64,000 bases of DNA from Filosporella fistucella (lineage: Eukaryota; Ascomycota; Leotiomycetes; Helotiales), in contig JAQJZZ010000018.1 of the NCBI GenBank assembly GCA_030077755.1, positions 1,488,001 to 1,552,000 on the forward strand. The letters are read 5' to 3'. Each line of letters begins with the position of its first letter. Position 1 is the stretch's first letter. The notes beneath the pieces were generated by a model. That model was not told the DNA's origin and did not search any database. It was given only the letters and a program-made list of their open reading frames with translations. The translations under genes and the position numbers were made by a program. Positions 48,224 through 61,206 of the stretch are shown piece after piece.

Positions 48224-50256
48224 TTAGGCGTGAAAATTGGGTTGAGCAATCTGTGGAAGGACAGGCCATTGTTGGTAAGGTCGCTGATTGGCGTAGTCAG
48301 GAACGACACCTGGGCGAAAGTCATTCCTCTTGCCTAATGGTTGATAATGCATCTGGTCCGCATTGACAGAATAATCATGCAATGAAGCAGATGGTGGAGG
48401 GTAGAGGAGAGTATTGACATGTCGCACAGGTTTGTACGGAGACGACCGTTGTTGAAGGAAAAAGGAAGGCGAAATGTGGCCCCCATTAGTACTCGAGTAG
48501 CTTGCCGAGTTTGGAGATGATGAATAGGCAAGGAGGTCCTGGCCAATATGTGGACTATGGCGGCGTGTTGGGGTTGAATATCCAGTATTGCTGTGTGATG
48601 TACTTGGTGTCAATGCTGGCAATTGAGGTTGAGATGCCCACGAAGATGGCGTAGATGGATATACGGTCGACATTGCTCTCCCATTACCACACAGAGGAGG
48701 TAGAAGAGGGGCATTCTGTGTCAAGCTTGTAACGCCGTTCTTATACCCGTGGCTCATGGGTTGACTTGTTGAAATAGTCAGGTTTGGGACGGGGAGTCGA
48801 GGTGCATCCGATCTCATAGGTGGAGGAATCGTAGGTGCAAACTGACTAGGTCCCGTTGTCACTGGTCTCGTAATTCGTTTCGCAACAGGCTCCTCTTGCT
48901 CCCCTTCATGACTCCGTTTTCTATTGTATCCTCGCTGGTCGTATTCTCCTATGGAAGACAGAGGGGACGAAAGCGGCGCCAAGCTTTGTGGAGGCCAGTT
49001 GTGGCCATTCGTGAAAGGAGCGAGGCTTGGGGTGTATGCATGGGACGGAGGTGAATTCTGAATAGAAGGTGGAGATGGAAGATTCGACTGAAGACTGGGA
49101 ATCAAGAGAGGTGAGACTTGTGGTGGGGCTCTTGATGCCTGATCACAGTATATGCGGAACTTTCTCAATTTCTCGTGCCACTCTTCCCATTGCTCCTTCG
49201 ACGCCAGAAGGCTGTAACGCATATTGCTCAGAAATTCAACCTCCATGACATGAATTTCAGTGACCGATATTCCGGAAACTTCAGCCCAGGTTTTGTTGGT
49301 GTAGGTATTGTCATCGAGAACTTGACAGGTCAGCAGTGTTCAGAAAAAAGGACGGCTAGACCTACATTTATTGCCCAACATCAACGCAACAGTCAGAAGC
49401 CGATATTCACTTCCACTTCTTCCCTTCACTCTAGGATTGCTGGTTTTCAACCGGTATATGAATAACAATGCGAGTAGGATGACATTGTCGGTGACTTGAG
49501 TGGTAGAGAGAATTGTTACGACCCATTTTCTGAACCCGCTTGATGGCAGAGCCTCCTTCTCGAGACGCTTAACTGGTGATGAGGAGGAAGAAATACCCTC
49601 AGCCTTGTGAAGAGTCTCGGTGGATTCGAACCAGAATAAACAAGTAATCTGTACTGTTAGCCGTGCCATTGTTCGCCTTGAATTCGCTGGAAATTTACCT
49701 GAGCTGCAAATTCGGCCAAACTTCCCCCATCCTCACTAATAGAGGATGGGATCTGAAGACTTGGCCGAATGACTTCCCCATTGGTACTTTTCCTGTGGGA
49801 CTGCTCCTCAGGTACTGCCATATTGCCAGTCCGATTTGAAGGTTGAGGGCTTGGTTGTTGACTTGGTATATGTTGTGAACTCTGAACCTCATGTCGTAGT
49901 GTCGAGGTCGAGGCACTTGATGAAGGTTGACTTGTGGAAGTATATGGTCTTGCTAGTGATTGAGCTCCAGCATATGCCCCATTGTAAGTGTTTGAAGTCG
50001 CTACCGGCCCGGAATATGCAGCATCTCGTCGACTGGCGTAATCATTGTACTGAGAATGCTGATATGTCGTTGCCATTTCGTCTGCAGGAGGAGTTCGAAG
50101 CCCCGCTTTTGGTGGTGATTCGAAATAGATTGGAGTACGTTGTGCAACTGAGTTTCGAGAGAAGGGGACGTCCTTCTGACGGCTCAAGTCGTAAGATGAG
50201 TGTGTAGACGGATAAAGGAAATCAAGAGGGGCCGGTCTCGCTGAAGTTCGATACAT
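48224..50256 (-). CDS. Pho85-type (Clg1/Pcl-like) cyclin
   Basis: Regulatory partner of a Pho85/CDK5-class kinase, by family. Exons 50256-49699, 49648-49366 and 49320-48224 fit in phase (1938 nt, 645 aa). The N-terminal 186 residues are Ser/Pro/Gln/Thr-rich and disordered. The cyclin box runs across exons 2 and 3: ITCLFWFESTETLHKAE, FRKWVVTILSTTQVTDNVIL, LLTVALMLGNKFLDDNTYTN and WAEVSGISVTEIHVMEVEFL. The C-terminal 300 residues are Pro/Ser-rich with a KRSHEGEQEEPVAKR basic/acidic patch. A second in-frame-independent frame extends upstream to about 50410, so the true start could include another exon. The very long gene-free region upstream may hold a long leader. Confidence 0.86.
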
Positions 50257-51029
50257 GAGGATCGGATTTGGCGGACAAGATCAAAGGTGGTTGGTAGGAA
50301 GGTAGTGTCGAGATTGTAGGTGGAAGGAACTGGAGTTTCGAGGACGATGTCTGTGAAACCACGTTCTGAGTCGAAATTGTGATCAAAGGTATGCCCAGAG
50401 CTTCCAGCACTCCAAATTGAATTTCCCCTCCAGATTTTCCAAAGAATATTGGGCCTTATTGACTTCTTTCACCGGGAAGCCATGGAGGAATGTGCCGACA
50501 CAAGCTGGTGTACCAGCTCAAAATCGGTGCATGAAGCGGAGAGGAATTTGGTGTGGTTTTGGTGGCAGTAAGAAGGAAGTATATTAAATTATGGAAGTGG
50601 AGCAAAGTCGAAGTTTTTGAGAAGAAGAAGAAGATCGAGATTGGATTGGAATGGTATGGTATGGGTGTGAATAATAGTCGGATAGTACAGTGCGTCGGGA
50701 GTAGTAGGTAGTTCTATGAGGAGCGGGAATCTCGACTTGACATTCTCGGCTAGCACCAAAACAGCTATGGTAACGGGTGAACAATTATTTGGTACGGTCT
50801 GAGTAGTAGGGGCGTTGGACTGGACTAGGTATGGTCTAGTTTGGTGTGGTATGGTATGGGCTGGTATGGGTAAAGAAAAGAAGCGAAGAATGACGGAAAT
50901 GTTGTTCACGGCGTTCGAGGCTTCTTGCAATTTGGTTTCGGGATGTGGGTTCTAGACAGAATAAAGGTTGGTCGGTTCAGTCAATCAGTCAGTCAGTTGA
51001 TCAATGGTGAATAATGGATAATAATAGAA

Positions 51030-51050
51030 ATAATAATAATAATAATAATA
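51030..51050. repeat. (AAT)n microsatellite
   Basis: About seven uninterrupted copies of the AAT trinucleotide, inside an AT-rich patch beginning near 51003. Confidence 0.85.
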
Positions 51051-51299
51051 CTAAAAAATTTAATGTTAGGTTTAATAGAGAGTGGAGGCTGATCCCAAAG
51101 GAGCTGGTTGTTCTTTGGTGTATCGTAAGTGAAAGTGCTCTGTACGGGTAGGTAAAGGCAAAGATGAATGTGAAGGACCGGTTGATGTCACAGGGCTTGC
51201 TTGCAGGGGTATAGAAGTATGAGGAAGATGCTGGGATTACTAGGATGCAGATGGAAGTCGAAAGGGAGGGAGGGGTGGAGGAGAGGGGTGAACAGAGGA

Positions 51300-51360
51300 A
51301 CAGAGGAACATCGGAGTAAGTAGTGAGTAGTGAGCAGTGAGCAGTGAGTAGTAAGTACTT
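51300..51360. repeat. Degenerate (GTAGTGA)n repeat
   Basis: Heptamer-like units GTAGTGA and GCAGTGA repeat about six times, ending in GTAGTAAGTA. Confidence 0.75.
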
Positions 51361-51440
51361 CTAGTAAGTAGTTCTTGGTGGGATGTGATGTGATGGGTTT
51401 GGGTTGGGATGGATGGGTGGGTAGATGGGTAGATGGGTGT

Positions 51441-51474
51441 GGATGGATGGATGGATGGATGGATGGATGGATGG
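51441..51474. repeat. (GGAT)n microsatellite
   Basis: About eight copies of GGAT in a row, preceded by a related GTAGATGG repeat from 51410. Confidence 0.88.
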
Positions 51475-51539
51475 TGTTGCATGGTGTGGGATGTGATGGG
51501 ACCAGATTGAAGAAGTAATCAATTTAGTGGTGACTCTGA

Positions 51540-51600
51540 TAGTGAGAGTAAGAGTGAGAATGAGAATGAGATTGAGCATGAGGGTGAGGGTGAGGGTGAG
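51540..51600. repeat. (GAGTGA / GAGAAT / GAGGGT)n purine-rich repeat
   Basis: A run of six-base units, all GAG plus three bases, that drifts from GAGTGA to GAGAAT to GAGGGT. One strand is almost free of C. Confidence 0.75.
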
Positions 51601-51969
51601 AAAGTCCTGGTGGTCTGCCTAAAGATGGTGTAGTGCTGCGCGGCGCTGTGCTTGCTGGGCTGGGCTGGACTGGACTGGGCTACGACAGTCTGCAATACTG
51701 TAGGTACGCAGTACTCGTACTGGGCTGGGTTATGGAGTGGAGAAAGTGAGTGAAGCCGAGGGGAGGAGAGTGGGTAACAGTAGTAGTAGCAGTGGGGAAA
51801 ATACTGGTACGAACTGAAAGGAGGTAAGATTAGGTAAAGTCTAAGTAGTGCACTACAAGTACGCGCATTGCTACTGGCTGTATGATGAGTGAGTCGTGGA
51901 TTGTAGTAGCAGTTTTGCTTCTGGATGCAGTGAAGGGTGAGGTGGAAGCCGTCGATGCTCACAACTGAG

Positions 51970-52018
51970 GGACGGTGGCGGTGACAGTGACGGTGACAGT
52001 GACAGTGGCAGTGACAAT
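51970..52018. repeat. (GTGACA/GTGACG)n repeat
   Basis: Hexamer units GTGACA, GTGACG, GTGGCG and GTGGCA repeat in tandem across about 45 nt. Confidence 0.8.
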
Positions 52019-53908
52019 ACAGCACCCACCAGTGCTGAGCAAGCCCAGTGTAGTGGGTGGATCGGGGAGGGTGGTGCAAGAATGGTGCTGAGGCAGACAA
52101 AGACACTGGACACTTGGTTACTATCCACGTCCTTCCATTTACCTACGTACGAGTCACTCATTACTTAAGGGGGTACTCCAAAGGCGAAGGAATGCACCAC
52201 TACGACCTACCTACTAAGACCACTGATTCTGTCCAGAACATTTACTAACACCACCACCTTTTTCATTATATGGCAACCTAGAATAGAGTGGAGCATTCCA
52301 TGCCTCCCGGAGTCTAGCAGGTAATGGAGTGTAACTGGTAAAGAAGCCGCCACCGATGCATGTGTGAAGGAGAATGAAAGAACAAAAAAGATGGGCCAAT
52401 CACCAACCCCAGAAGCCACAATGGGGAGACACGACAGAGTCGGATCAAAATGAAGTCACTCAGCTCGACAAACAACGAGCCCCCCGCTCTTAGTCTGGGA
52501 ATAAGTCATTATTGACGGAATGCCTGACTACACCTACACTAAACCGCTCCGCTGATTAGAATGACTGACATGATTGAATTAACTCGTGAAATGAGATGGA
52601 TGCCACGAGATGTAATGGGGTTTAGATGGCATTTTCAAGATGATACTCTACATGGTTTAAAATGAGACGGTAGCAGCTACATAAGTGGAAATAAAATCAT
52701 GGCACCATGATGATGACGGTCATGAAGGAGCGACAAAAGGTGTAGAAATCAAAAGTGCTGAACACTCATTCGTCCAGCTCTTATTCCGTTTGCATGCATC
52801 ATCTCGTTGGCTGACCTCCTTCAGGTCTAGCATTGTTCCGTGTTTGGTCCCCTTCCACCCTCCCTCCCTCGTACTTTCAAATTTTACACCTTCCTTGAAC
52901 AGAGAAAAACAATCAAAAAACTTTATTACACCAAGTCGGAACAAGTGTAAGAACACACCGGAGTGCACTCAATCAGTCAGATGTGATGCACTGCTGATTT
53001 CCAACCCGGTAAACGCACTCACTTTGTCTAGGTAGGTAAGGAAGGATAGGGTGGGTCCGAAAGCATCCTGATCCTGATCCTCCTTCTCCTTTCCCTTCTA
53101 CGGCTGGCATGCTTTTATCGAGCTGGACCTGGACCTGGACCCGGAGCCTGAGATATCGCGTTTGGGTCGTTTTGATACTGACGCCCCAGCCTACGATGCG
53201 ATCTGCTCAACGGTCCACCGTCGAAAGAGTAAATGGGCAAGTCGGAAAGTACGGGGGGCATGGCGCTTCAATCAGTGACCACAGAATTGATACACCTTTC
53301 GGTGGCGGGTTGTGGTCATGAACAGAAATCGTAATTGCTATTGTGCTCACAACCAGCAAAGCAGGCTGTCTGACTTGGACTCTTTCCTATTATACTTTCC
53401 TATTAACTCTATACTTTCCCACTGTGACCAGAACCATCCCAGCCAGCCACGAGGCTTCCGCATGCCTTTACAAATATTTTTGTACGAGTAAGTGTAAAGA
53501 GAATCGAGTACACATCTTAAAGTGTAGGCATATCGAGAGTACACAAGCGGAATGCGGAAAAGTCTTACAGTCAATAGCGGACCAATCATTTCGCCGTGGC
53601 ACGGAAGCCAGAAGGGTCAGAGCCAGAGTGCAAGCTGCCGTGCAGCATGGGTGAAGCGCAAGATCATATCGCGGCATGCTAAGGAAATATCAGAGTAAAG
53701 CAAAACAGCAAATATCAAGCAGGACAAGCAGGCACCATTCGGCCGGGTTGGTTATTGCTTGGTACGAGTACGGCTCGACAAGGAAGGACCAGCACTGCAG
53801 CAGGCAAAAAATGGGTGGAAAGAAACCGGGACGTTCGTTGGCGTTCCAGTCGTAGAGTAGCGTATCTTTGGTGGAGCGCGCGTGGGAGGGGGAATGGCAC
53901 GTCAAATC

Positions 53909-53930
53909 AGTCAGTTAGTCAGTCAGTCAT
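53909..53930. repeat. (GTCA)n microsatellite
   Basis: About five copies of AGTC/GTCA with one TTAG interruption. Confidence 0.75.
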
Positions 53931-56900
53931 CTGCAGATTATTGAGAAATGGTCTTGTATCCCTACCGAGGGTACGTGGAATGGGATATGTGAGGGATGCG
54001 CGTTCCGTTTAGAATGTTCGTGAGTTTGGGAACGGGTCTTGCCTGGTCTTGGACACAGACACAGACACAGATGCAGTCACAGTGGCTGGTTGAGAGATGT
54101 CTGGACATTCCGGGCCTAACAAAGCACATGCAAGAGTCGCATCGATGCGTGTTATTCCTCATCGTCTTCATCATCACCCTCACCATTACCACTCATCCTC
54201 CCCGGTCCTATCTTTTTTCTCCTCGTTCTCCCCCATGCTGATTGGATTGGAAATATGTTACTTGGATGGTGAGCTGGAAAAGTAGACGAGGCTCAGAGAG
54301 TGTCTGGGTCCTGTGAAGGTGGAGGAGATGCGATACGCTGGAAAGAAGGGTTACCTAGTTCCTGACCAAACAACTTTCTCGTTCTTTACAGGCTGTGTGC
54401 TACAGGTACAGTATGTACCGTCCAGGCACCACACAGCAGGCTCGAGGGCTGGTTCCGTCGCTGGACTGCCTTTCCAATCTGGCGCACAATGTGCTGCAGC
54501 GTGATGGCCGCATGGTGGTGTCGCGGGCGCTGATGCTAGTGAGAGTAAGCGATTGATCCTCTAAGGTACTTATGATTGGGTTCGACCTGGCGTGGAACCA
54601 CAATTGAAGGAGGTTGAAGGGGAGTGAAGGGAAAGGATCCAAGGGATGGCAAAGGTGACACCGAATGAGTCCCGCTAGGATGTAGAGGGTGTGATTATCC
54701 AGGATGATTTCCCAACACAGCGATAATAAAGAAGGAAGTTTTGAGTCTACCCTCGCTCCGGACTGGACTCGGATTGGTTAGGACATCTGCCATGGACGCC
54801 TTCTCAAACTCATGGAACATATCCCTTCTACAGTAGTTCCACATTCTGCGCGTGCCATTTATTCATTAATACTCTGTAGTCATGACATTCCATGTTGCAA
54901 GAAAGAAACAGTCTGTGTGTTTCGGCGATAGAGGAGATGGTGTACTACGTATGCATTCCTCCTCGAGATAGAGAGAAAACAGTTAGGTCTTCTCCCAAGG
55001 CACGATTCGTAATGGAAGGTTTGGTATGGCATGAGAGTTCTGAATAGCTTCGGACGTTCGGCCTGCCGCCTTCACCTCGTCACCCCTGGAACGCCGTGTG
55101 CCCAGAAAGTCTTGTCACTGGTCGAAGCTGTGGGGCTTTCTTGAGAGCACCAGGCCTTGCCTGGATGCACAACTCCAAGCAGCACATTGATAGTAAAACC
55201 AAAGAATGGGAGAGTAGGTACTCAGTCTAACACTCATGATGCTGGGATGACAGTGATCGCTTCCCACCAAAGTGAACATTTGAAGACATTCGGTGGCGAA
55301 AAGATCCATCTACTACGTAGACGTGACCAAGACTCCATGTTCCTTGTTGAGCTTCGCTGGGTCCGTCCGTGGAGTATTTTGATATTAATGTGATGTAAAA
55401 ATGTTGACTCCTTGATCAGGCTGTGGGCCGGCCTCGTGGATCAGAACATTGTCCGTACGCCCCTGCCCTCGCTGTCATTTCTTCCTCCCAAGGCTGGTCG
55501 CCAGGGAGATGATTTCAGTTGACGATGATGATCCTCAAAACTGCCTTTCTCTTGAGAAGCAGGGGCAGGAAAGGCACATTCAGCTGAGCCTGAAGCCATC
55601 GTCTCTTGGATGGTCCGGCAAAAACAAGTGAGCGCAGCAGACCTGGTCATTAATGTTTCTGGCGATTCGATAGCTGCGATTCAGAAGGTATCTCACGACT
55701 TTCTCGGAGACAAGTGTGAGGCTTGGGTGTATCCGATATGCTTCTTGGTTGGGGGCCGGCCATCCATGACTTGTGCAATTAGTGTGCGCCAGGCCAGGCA
55801 GTGCCAATGCCAGCAAAAGTGTGTGGAACTGAGCCGTCAGCCGGTAAGGTGGTGGGAGGAGCATTTGGACTGCCTCTCTGGAGCCTAGGACTGTAGGTGT
55901 AGGTATGTACCGTTCTTCGCAAAAGGAGGCAAGTGCAAATGCAAGGCAGTGGTCCGAAAGAAAAGCAACACAATCCACCCGCCGCCGCCCAAGCGACCCT
56001 AAATGATCGATGATCGCGGTCGGAGTTCTCGTATGGTATCTGTGGTGCGGAAGTGTTGGCTTGGTTTGGTGTTGTTGCAGGCAGGATCTAATACAGCCCA
56101 ATCAAGCTGATTTCAACATGTTTCGCTACAGCCGGTTAATGATAATCCCAATTGCCCGGACATTGACCGACGAGCGCCTGAGATCTATTTGTGGCCTGCT
56201 AACAGGATGGACCACGAACCGATGTTAGACCATGAATGATTGCGCACTGGTGTCCAGGGGTGTCGTATATCATGGATTCATCATCATGGGTCAGTTTATT
56301 ATTATTGAAGACGGAGTCTACCTCTTCCAAGTGTAGCAAGCATTTCATTATGCACATATTGCGCACAAATGTACGTTTCTGGGCCAAGAGTCCAAATTAG
56401 TTCACATTATGGTTTCTTCTTCTTGGGGGTCTTTAGTTTCGGCTTCAATCAAGTTCCGGTATCTAACTTGTCAGTTGCTACATTATGCCTCAACTTGGGT
56501 ATAGGCTAGTCAGCCAATAGAAGTCGGAAGACAAAGTGTTATATAAACTTTATTCTACAAAGTCTATTGACGAAAGGAATAGATCGATCTTCTATAGGAA
56601 GTCCTCCAACGATATTTGGTATATATGTATGCTTTGCAAGTACCGTTGTGTTGAATAAGGTAAGGTGAACTACTTGTGAAAACAAAAATGCCTACTACCT
56701 ATTACCACAAGCGATGCTACATGTTACACCTGGCTCGGCTTTTGTTATTGAATATCTCGATTTGTGTGCAATCCAGACATGGCAATGTCGGCAGCAGATA
56801 AACCACGCTGCTACTACTGATACTACAGGCCCGAGGCAGATGCCGTGATGGTTGACTGAAGTTCGAATGCATCAAGCAGGCAAGCCACTTCGCAAAAGCC

Positions 56901-57983
56901 ATCAGACTTGCCTGGCCTGACTTCAAACTTTTATTTTCCCGGTATCGTTTCGTAGAGCGGGGCAAAATCTCAGGGCAAGCAGGTGGTGGTTGTGGGATCC
57001 TCCTGATCGCCAGCTTCAAGCAAAAGCAGCGTATGACGCGTGAGACAGAGATGAAATGCATAAGTTATCTGTATATCACATTCGACTTGAGTCATTGTTG
57101 TGATAAAGCTGTTGATGTTTCTAGGATCTGTGAATAGACCAGGGCAGCTGTCAATATCAAGAACAGTGGCATAACTATTTGAGAACAGGATCCAATGAAT
57201 TGAGTGACTACGATATCTTCCTGGCAGAACTTGTATGGGTGTAAAGGGCGGTGTAGGTGCACAAACAGTGTGAGAAGCCTTAATATGTGGATGTGAGTTT
57301 ATCATTTCTCGAGAGTGCCACCGTAAGTGTTTCTAAACGCACGCTCGCCACGAAGTACTGATATGGATTCAATGATAGGTATCATATATCAAACTTAGTA
57401 GATTGTACCCATCAACTGGAAGGTAGGAATCTCCGGGTTTATCCATAGATATGCTGAGTTCAGCTGCTGCATGCGGGAAGACTGATGACGAGACTTATCT
57501 CTCTACGCTGGTTCATTACGAAAGACAGTAAGACTCCGCATATCCATAGTTCTCACTCGTGGTAATCGTATGCCTTTCGTACCAGCGGCAAGCAACCAGG
57601 CAAACGATGATGCTCCCTCGCTGAAATTGATGCTGGTGCTGGGAAAGGCTGGAATGAAACACATCTGTGCCGTCGGCCCAACACGACAGCACGGCTGACG
57701 GTGTTTTCATTTGATCGTCAAGTGCGGTTCATCTCTAATGGTGCAGCAGTAACAGCAAGAAAGGATCACAGCTTATCATGCGACCATTAGGTAGGCAGGT
57801 ACTGTAGGCTCAGTTCTGTCGGTTCAGCTGCTGACTTCGGGCGGAGATGGCCAAAGACAGGTAGGGATGTACTTTAGCAAGCGGAAGGGCGAAATACTTG
57901 CCAAGTAAGAACTTCTCAGCACAGCGAAAACAGGGATCTTCTGGAGGCTCCTCAATGTCATGATCAGTCCAAAGTTCCAACAG

Positions 57984-58004
57984 CCACACACACACACACA
58001 CACA
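57984..58004. repeat. (CA)n dinucleotide repeat
   Basis: About ten uninterrupted CA units. Confidence 0.88.
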
Positions 58005-61000
58005 TGCAGACAAGAGGGATGTGGATGTGGAGATGGATGTGGACATGAATGAACGTGTCACACTTTCTCGGACCACAAACACTCTTCCTCTCACAATAAA
58101 TTGGAACGCGACGCCAATTTGTCGCGGCCCCGTCTACGGCACAGCGCAGGGCAGATGCGAGGTTCTCCAAACGCCAGTCTTGAAATGATCGACAGAAATA
58201 TTTCTTTCCCTCATGGGTCTTGGGATCTTGGTGGGAGGCAATTATCGGCTTCACCTGCATTTGAAAGCTGGGCTATGCAACAGCCTCTTCATGTGTTTAA
58301 AACATCGGACATTCATATTCCTCAATAGACCACCCTTACATAGACAATTACCAGGGGCACCATCACGGAAAGAAGAAGGCAAGATTCAACAGAGTAGTTG
58401 TTCGGATTGTCCCAAGGTATGCCGAAGCTGGATACGAGTTCGCTGGATGCCCGGCATCGTACCGTGATCATGAAAGGCAATAATAATGAAGTGATAAGCT
58501 GCACACTAGATCATCCGGAATCCTAGTCCCAATTTCTGGCCTCTTTTCTGCAGGCGCCGATATTGGATCCAACAGATCGCTCTGTGAACATGACAAAGCA
58601 CTCAGGAAGATCAATCACTCTCAAGCCGACATCTCACCTCCTCGTTGATCGCGCTAAGAAACGGCGTTTGAGTGAAACCAAAGTAAGCTGGTGGAGCTTC
58701 AGCTTTCCAACCTTGTAGATACAGGCAAATGAGCGCTGGAGAATTAGACTTCCCAGGCGTCAGAACGGCGACAACACCAGGCAATAGTTCCCCAGGCGTT
58801 GCGTTGCATCAGCTCGCAGAAGCAAGAAATTCAAATAGTAGTTGTCGTGCCCCAGTCTGGGGCATTCTCACTGCTTTTGGAGGTTAGTCTAAATGTAGCG
58901 AAACACCAAGTGTGGGAATAAAAATGAAGGGAACGTGCTATTATTAATTCTTTGTTATTTTCCCGGTAATGCAAGAAATTCAAGTCGAATGGATGACTCG
59001 TTTGAACCCCCTTTCACCTCCCTGTGAACTGCCCCTTGAGTCCGAGGCCCAGAGCCAGGCATCCCGATCCTCATTCCACTTGACACCTACCATCCGATAG
59101 TGCCACTATTGTACGGAGTACAGCGTCAAAACTACATGATTCAAAACTATCCCACCACCGTTATCGTCGCTGCAGATGCCTACTGTAGGCCTTGCATATT
59201 GTACAAGGGAAGTTTTCGCTCCAGTCTCGCAGATATGTCCATGACAATAACTTGCCTCTCGATCCGGCAAAACCCTTACAGCCTTTCCTTGAGGATCTTA
59301 AGATTTGAGACTTCTTCCAATAGACAGTTTTTGTATCCACACATTGGTCATGCGATCTTCGTGGCTGTACACTCAATGGTAATGTTCAAGTGACGAGGTA
59401 AGGGCGAAAGCAAATCTGCCATCTCATCCGGACGTTGAATGCAAGTGCTCCTGTCTGTCACGATAGTCCACCTGTCCTACCCTGATTCATACTCTGTTGA
59501 TACTTATGTGGGATTTTCCTTTCGCACTGTCAAATATTTTGGATGATCAAGTATTGCAAATCGGCGACTCAAGTGGATGAGCCCTCATTTGATTGAGCTC
59601 TCTCTCCAGTTGACTACAGTCTAGCTGACCGCGCCTACATCAAGCTTCACAGGCTTGAGCATCTATAATGTTACTTCAAGTTTCTTCCCATATGTTTATG
59701 TATCTCACTTTTGCCCTTCTCATCCAGAGGAACAGGGAATGCGTTTGTCTGGCTTGTCTCTTGTGGGCCAACAGGACAGTAGTTCTGCGTTGTCACCTTG
59801 ATGTTTCGACTGAGGATACTGGTGGCAAGCGATGGTAAAGAGCCGTCGCCATCATCTCTTGAACGCACCAGTGAACTAAGGTGCCTCAATTGAGTTTCTC
59901 TTTGCTTCTTGCTGTCCAGTGGGCAACTTGACCAAAGCATCAGATAAGTATAACTCCTAAAGCTTTTTCAATTCCACGCTCAATTCGTGATGCAATACTT
60001 ATCTGTGTTGTAGTACATTCTCCGTATCCTAAAGAGATTTTGAAATCACACGACAGAACCATATATCGTTCACTCTGGGACATACGACTGGTCTCAAGTC
60101 TGAAGTTGTGGAATCAAGTGTCTACATAGTATTATGGTCAGTTGTCCATGCTAATCGTCGGAAACAATTCATATAGCCGTTGATAGAGTGAATGCAAAGC
60201 TTTACAGCTCTTCAGCGCTGGGGCATAACGCCTGACCTTGCTGCTCTGTCAATTTTAACTCTTCAAGCTTAGGACACGAAAATTACATGCTGTCACCGAC
60301 ATAGTCCCTGGGAGGCTGCACTACTTGGATCGTGGCAGCTACTGGGGGTCCGCTGGAGCATTTTCCTGTTAAAATTTCCAGTTAATTTTATGTCAACACA
60401 TTACAAGATTCAGAAGACTCACATGACACTCCACTCCAACCCTTGCATTTGATACTCAGGTTGGTCAAGAGTTACGCTCAGCTAAAACATGATTTGATGC
60501 GGTGACCCGTATAAACTCCATCGCAATATATCCTCATCTTCCCCACGATTCAAATAAAGTTGACGTCTCAAGTGGATATATTAACACGTGATGCAAAGTA
60601 TCTCAAAAGTCGCCAGGAACAGGGCAAAAGAAATTTAGTCGAAAAAATAAAGCGGCACTAGATTACCCATTCAATCCTTGGAGAGCAGTGGTGTATATTT
60701 GAAAAACACTCCAAATGACTACCTGTTAACTACCTAACTACCTCGAACGAAACTGCTTTGAGTACTGACTTATAGCATCAATATGGTAAGAGTTTCTCTG
60801 AAGCACTTTTGCTCCGTTAAAACGTTTGGGCCAAGTAGAAGAATTCTGAGGCGAGGTCGAATGATTGCCGCTTTACTTTTCCGCCACCAGGCCCGTGTTC
60901 GAAAATACATTTGCCGCTAAACTTGGTTGCCCCCTCAAAACGAAGATCGCCAAGCCATGTACGAGAACCGTTTGTTTAGAGCATCCCTTTTCACCACAAC

Positions 61001-61206
61001 CAATTTGCACCTTCCTCAGCCTTCGCAATCCCATCCCACATTCGCTATCGACGTAGCAGGTGTATCTCCATTGATAATACTCTTTATCGCATTCGTTATC
61101 CTGTTTATTTTCCCACGACTCGAGTCGCACGATTGCGCCCTTGCCTGCGCGCTGTTCTCGCCGACCACCCTTCAAATATCGATAAAAGTAGGATCAACAG
61201 GGCACA

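Larger units (their letters stand above)
50257..61206. other. 11-kb gene-poor, microsatellite-rich interval
   Basis: No coding region could be supported on either strand; frames are short, lack family motifs and pile up in all phases. The cyclin-proximal part (50600-52100) is packed with simple repeats. Possible contents are a long 5' leader of the cyclin gene, the promoter and leader of Chs7, and unannotated non-coding transcripts. No transposon ends or terminal repeats were recognised. Confidence 0.5.

Noticed and set aside
54575..54601. GGTTCGACC-type T-arm-like sequence suggesting a tRNA
   Set aside because: No acceptor stem, D-arm or anticodon arm could be paired in the flanking 80 nt.
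55580..56101. 173-codon open frame on the minus strand inside the gene-poor interval
   Set aside because: Composition is unordered, no domain or signal is visible, and opposing frames cover the same bases. Chance openness is the simpler reading.
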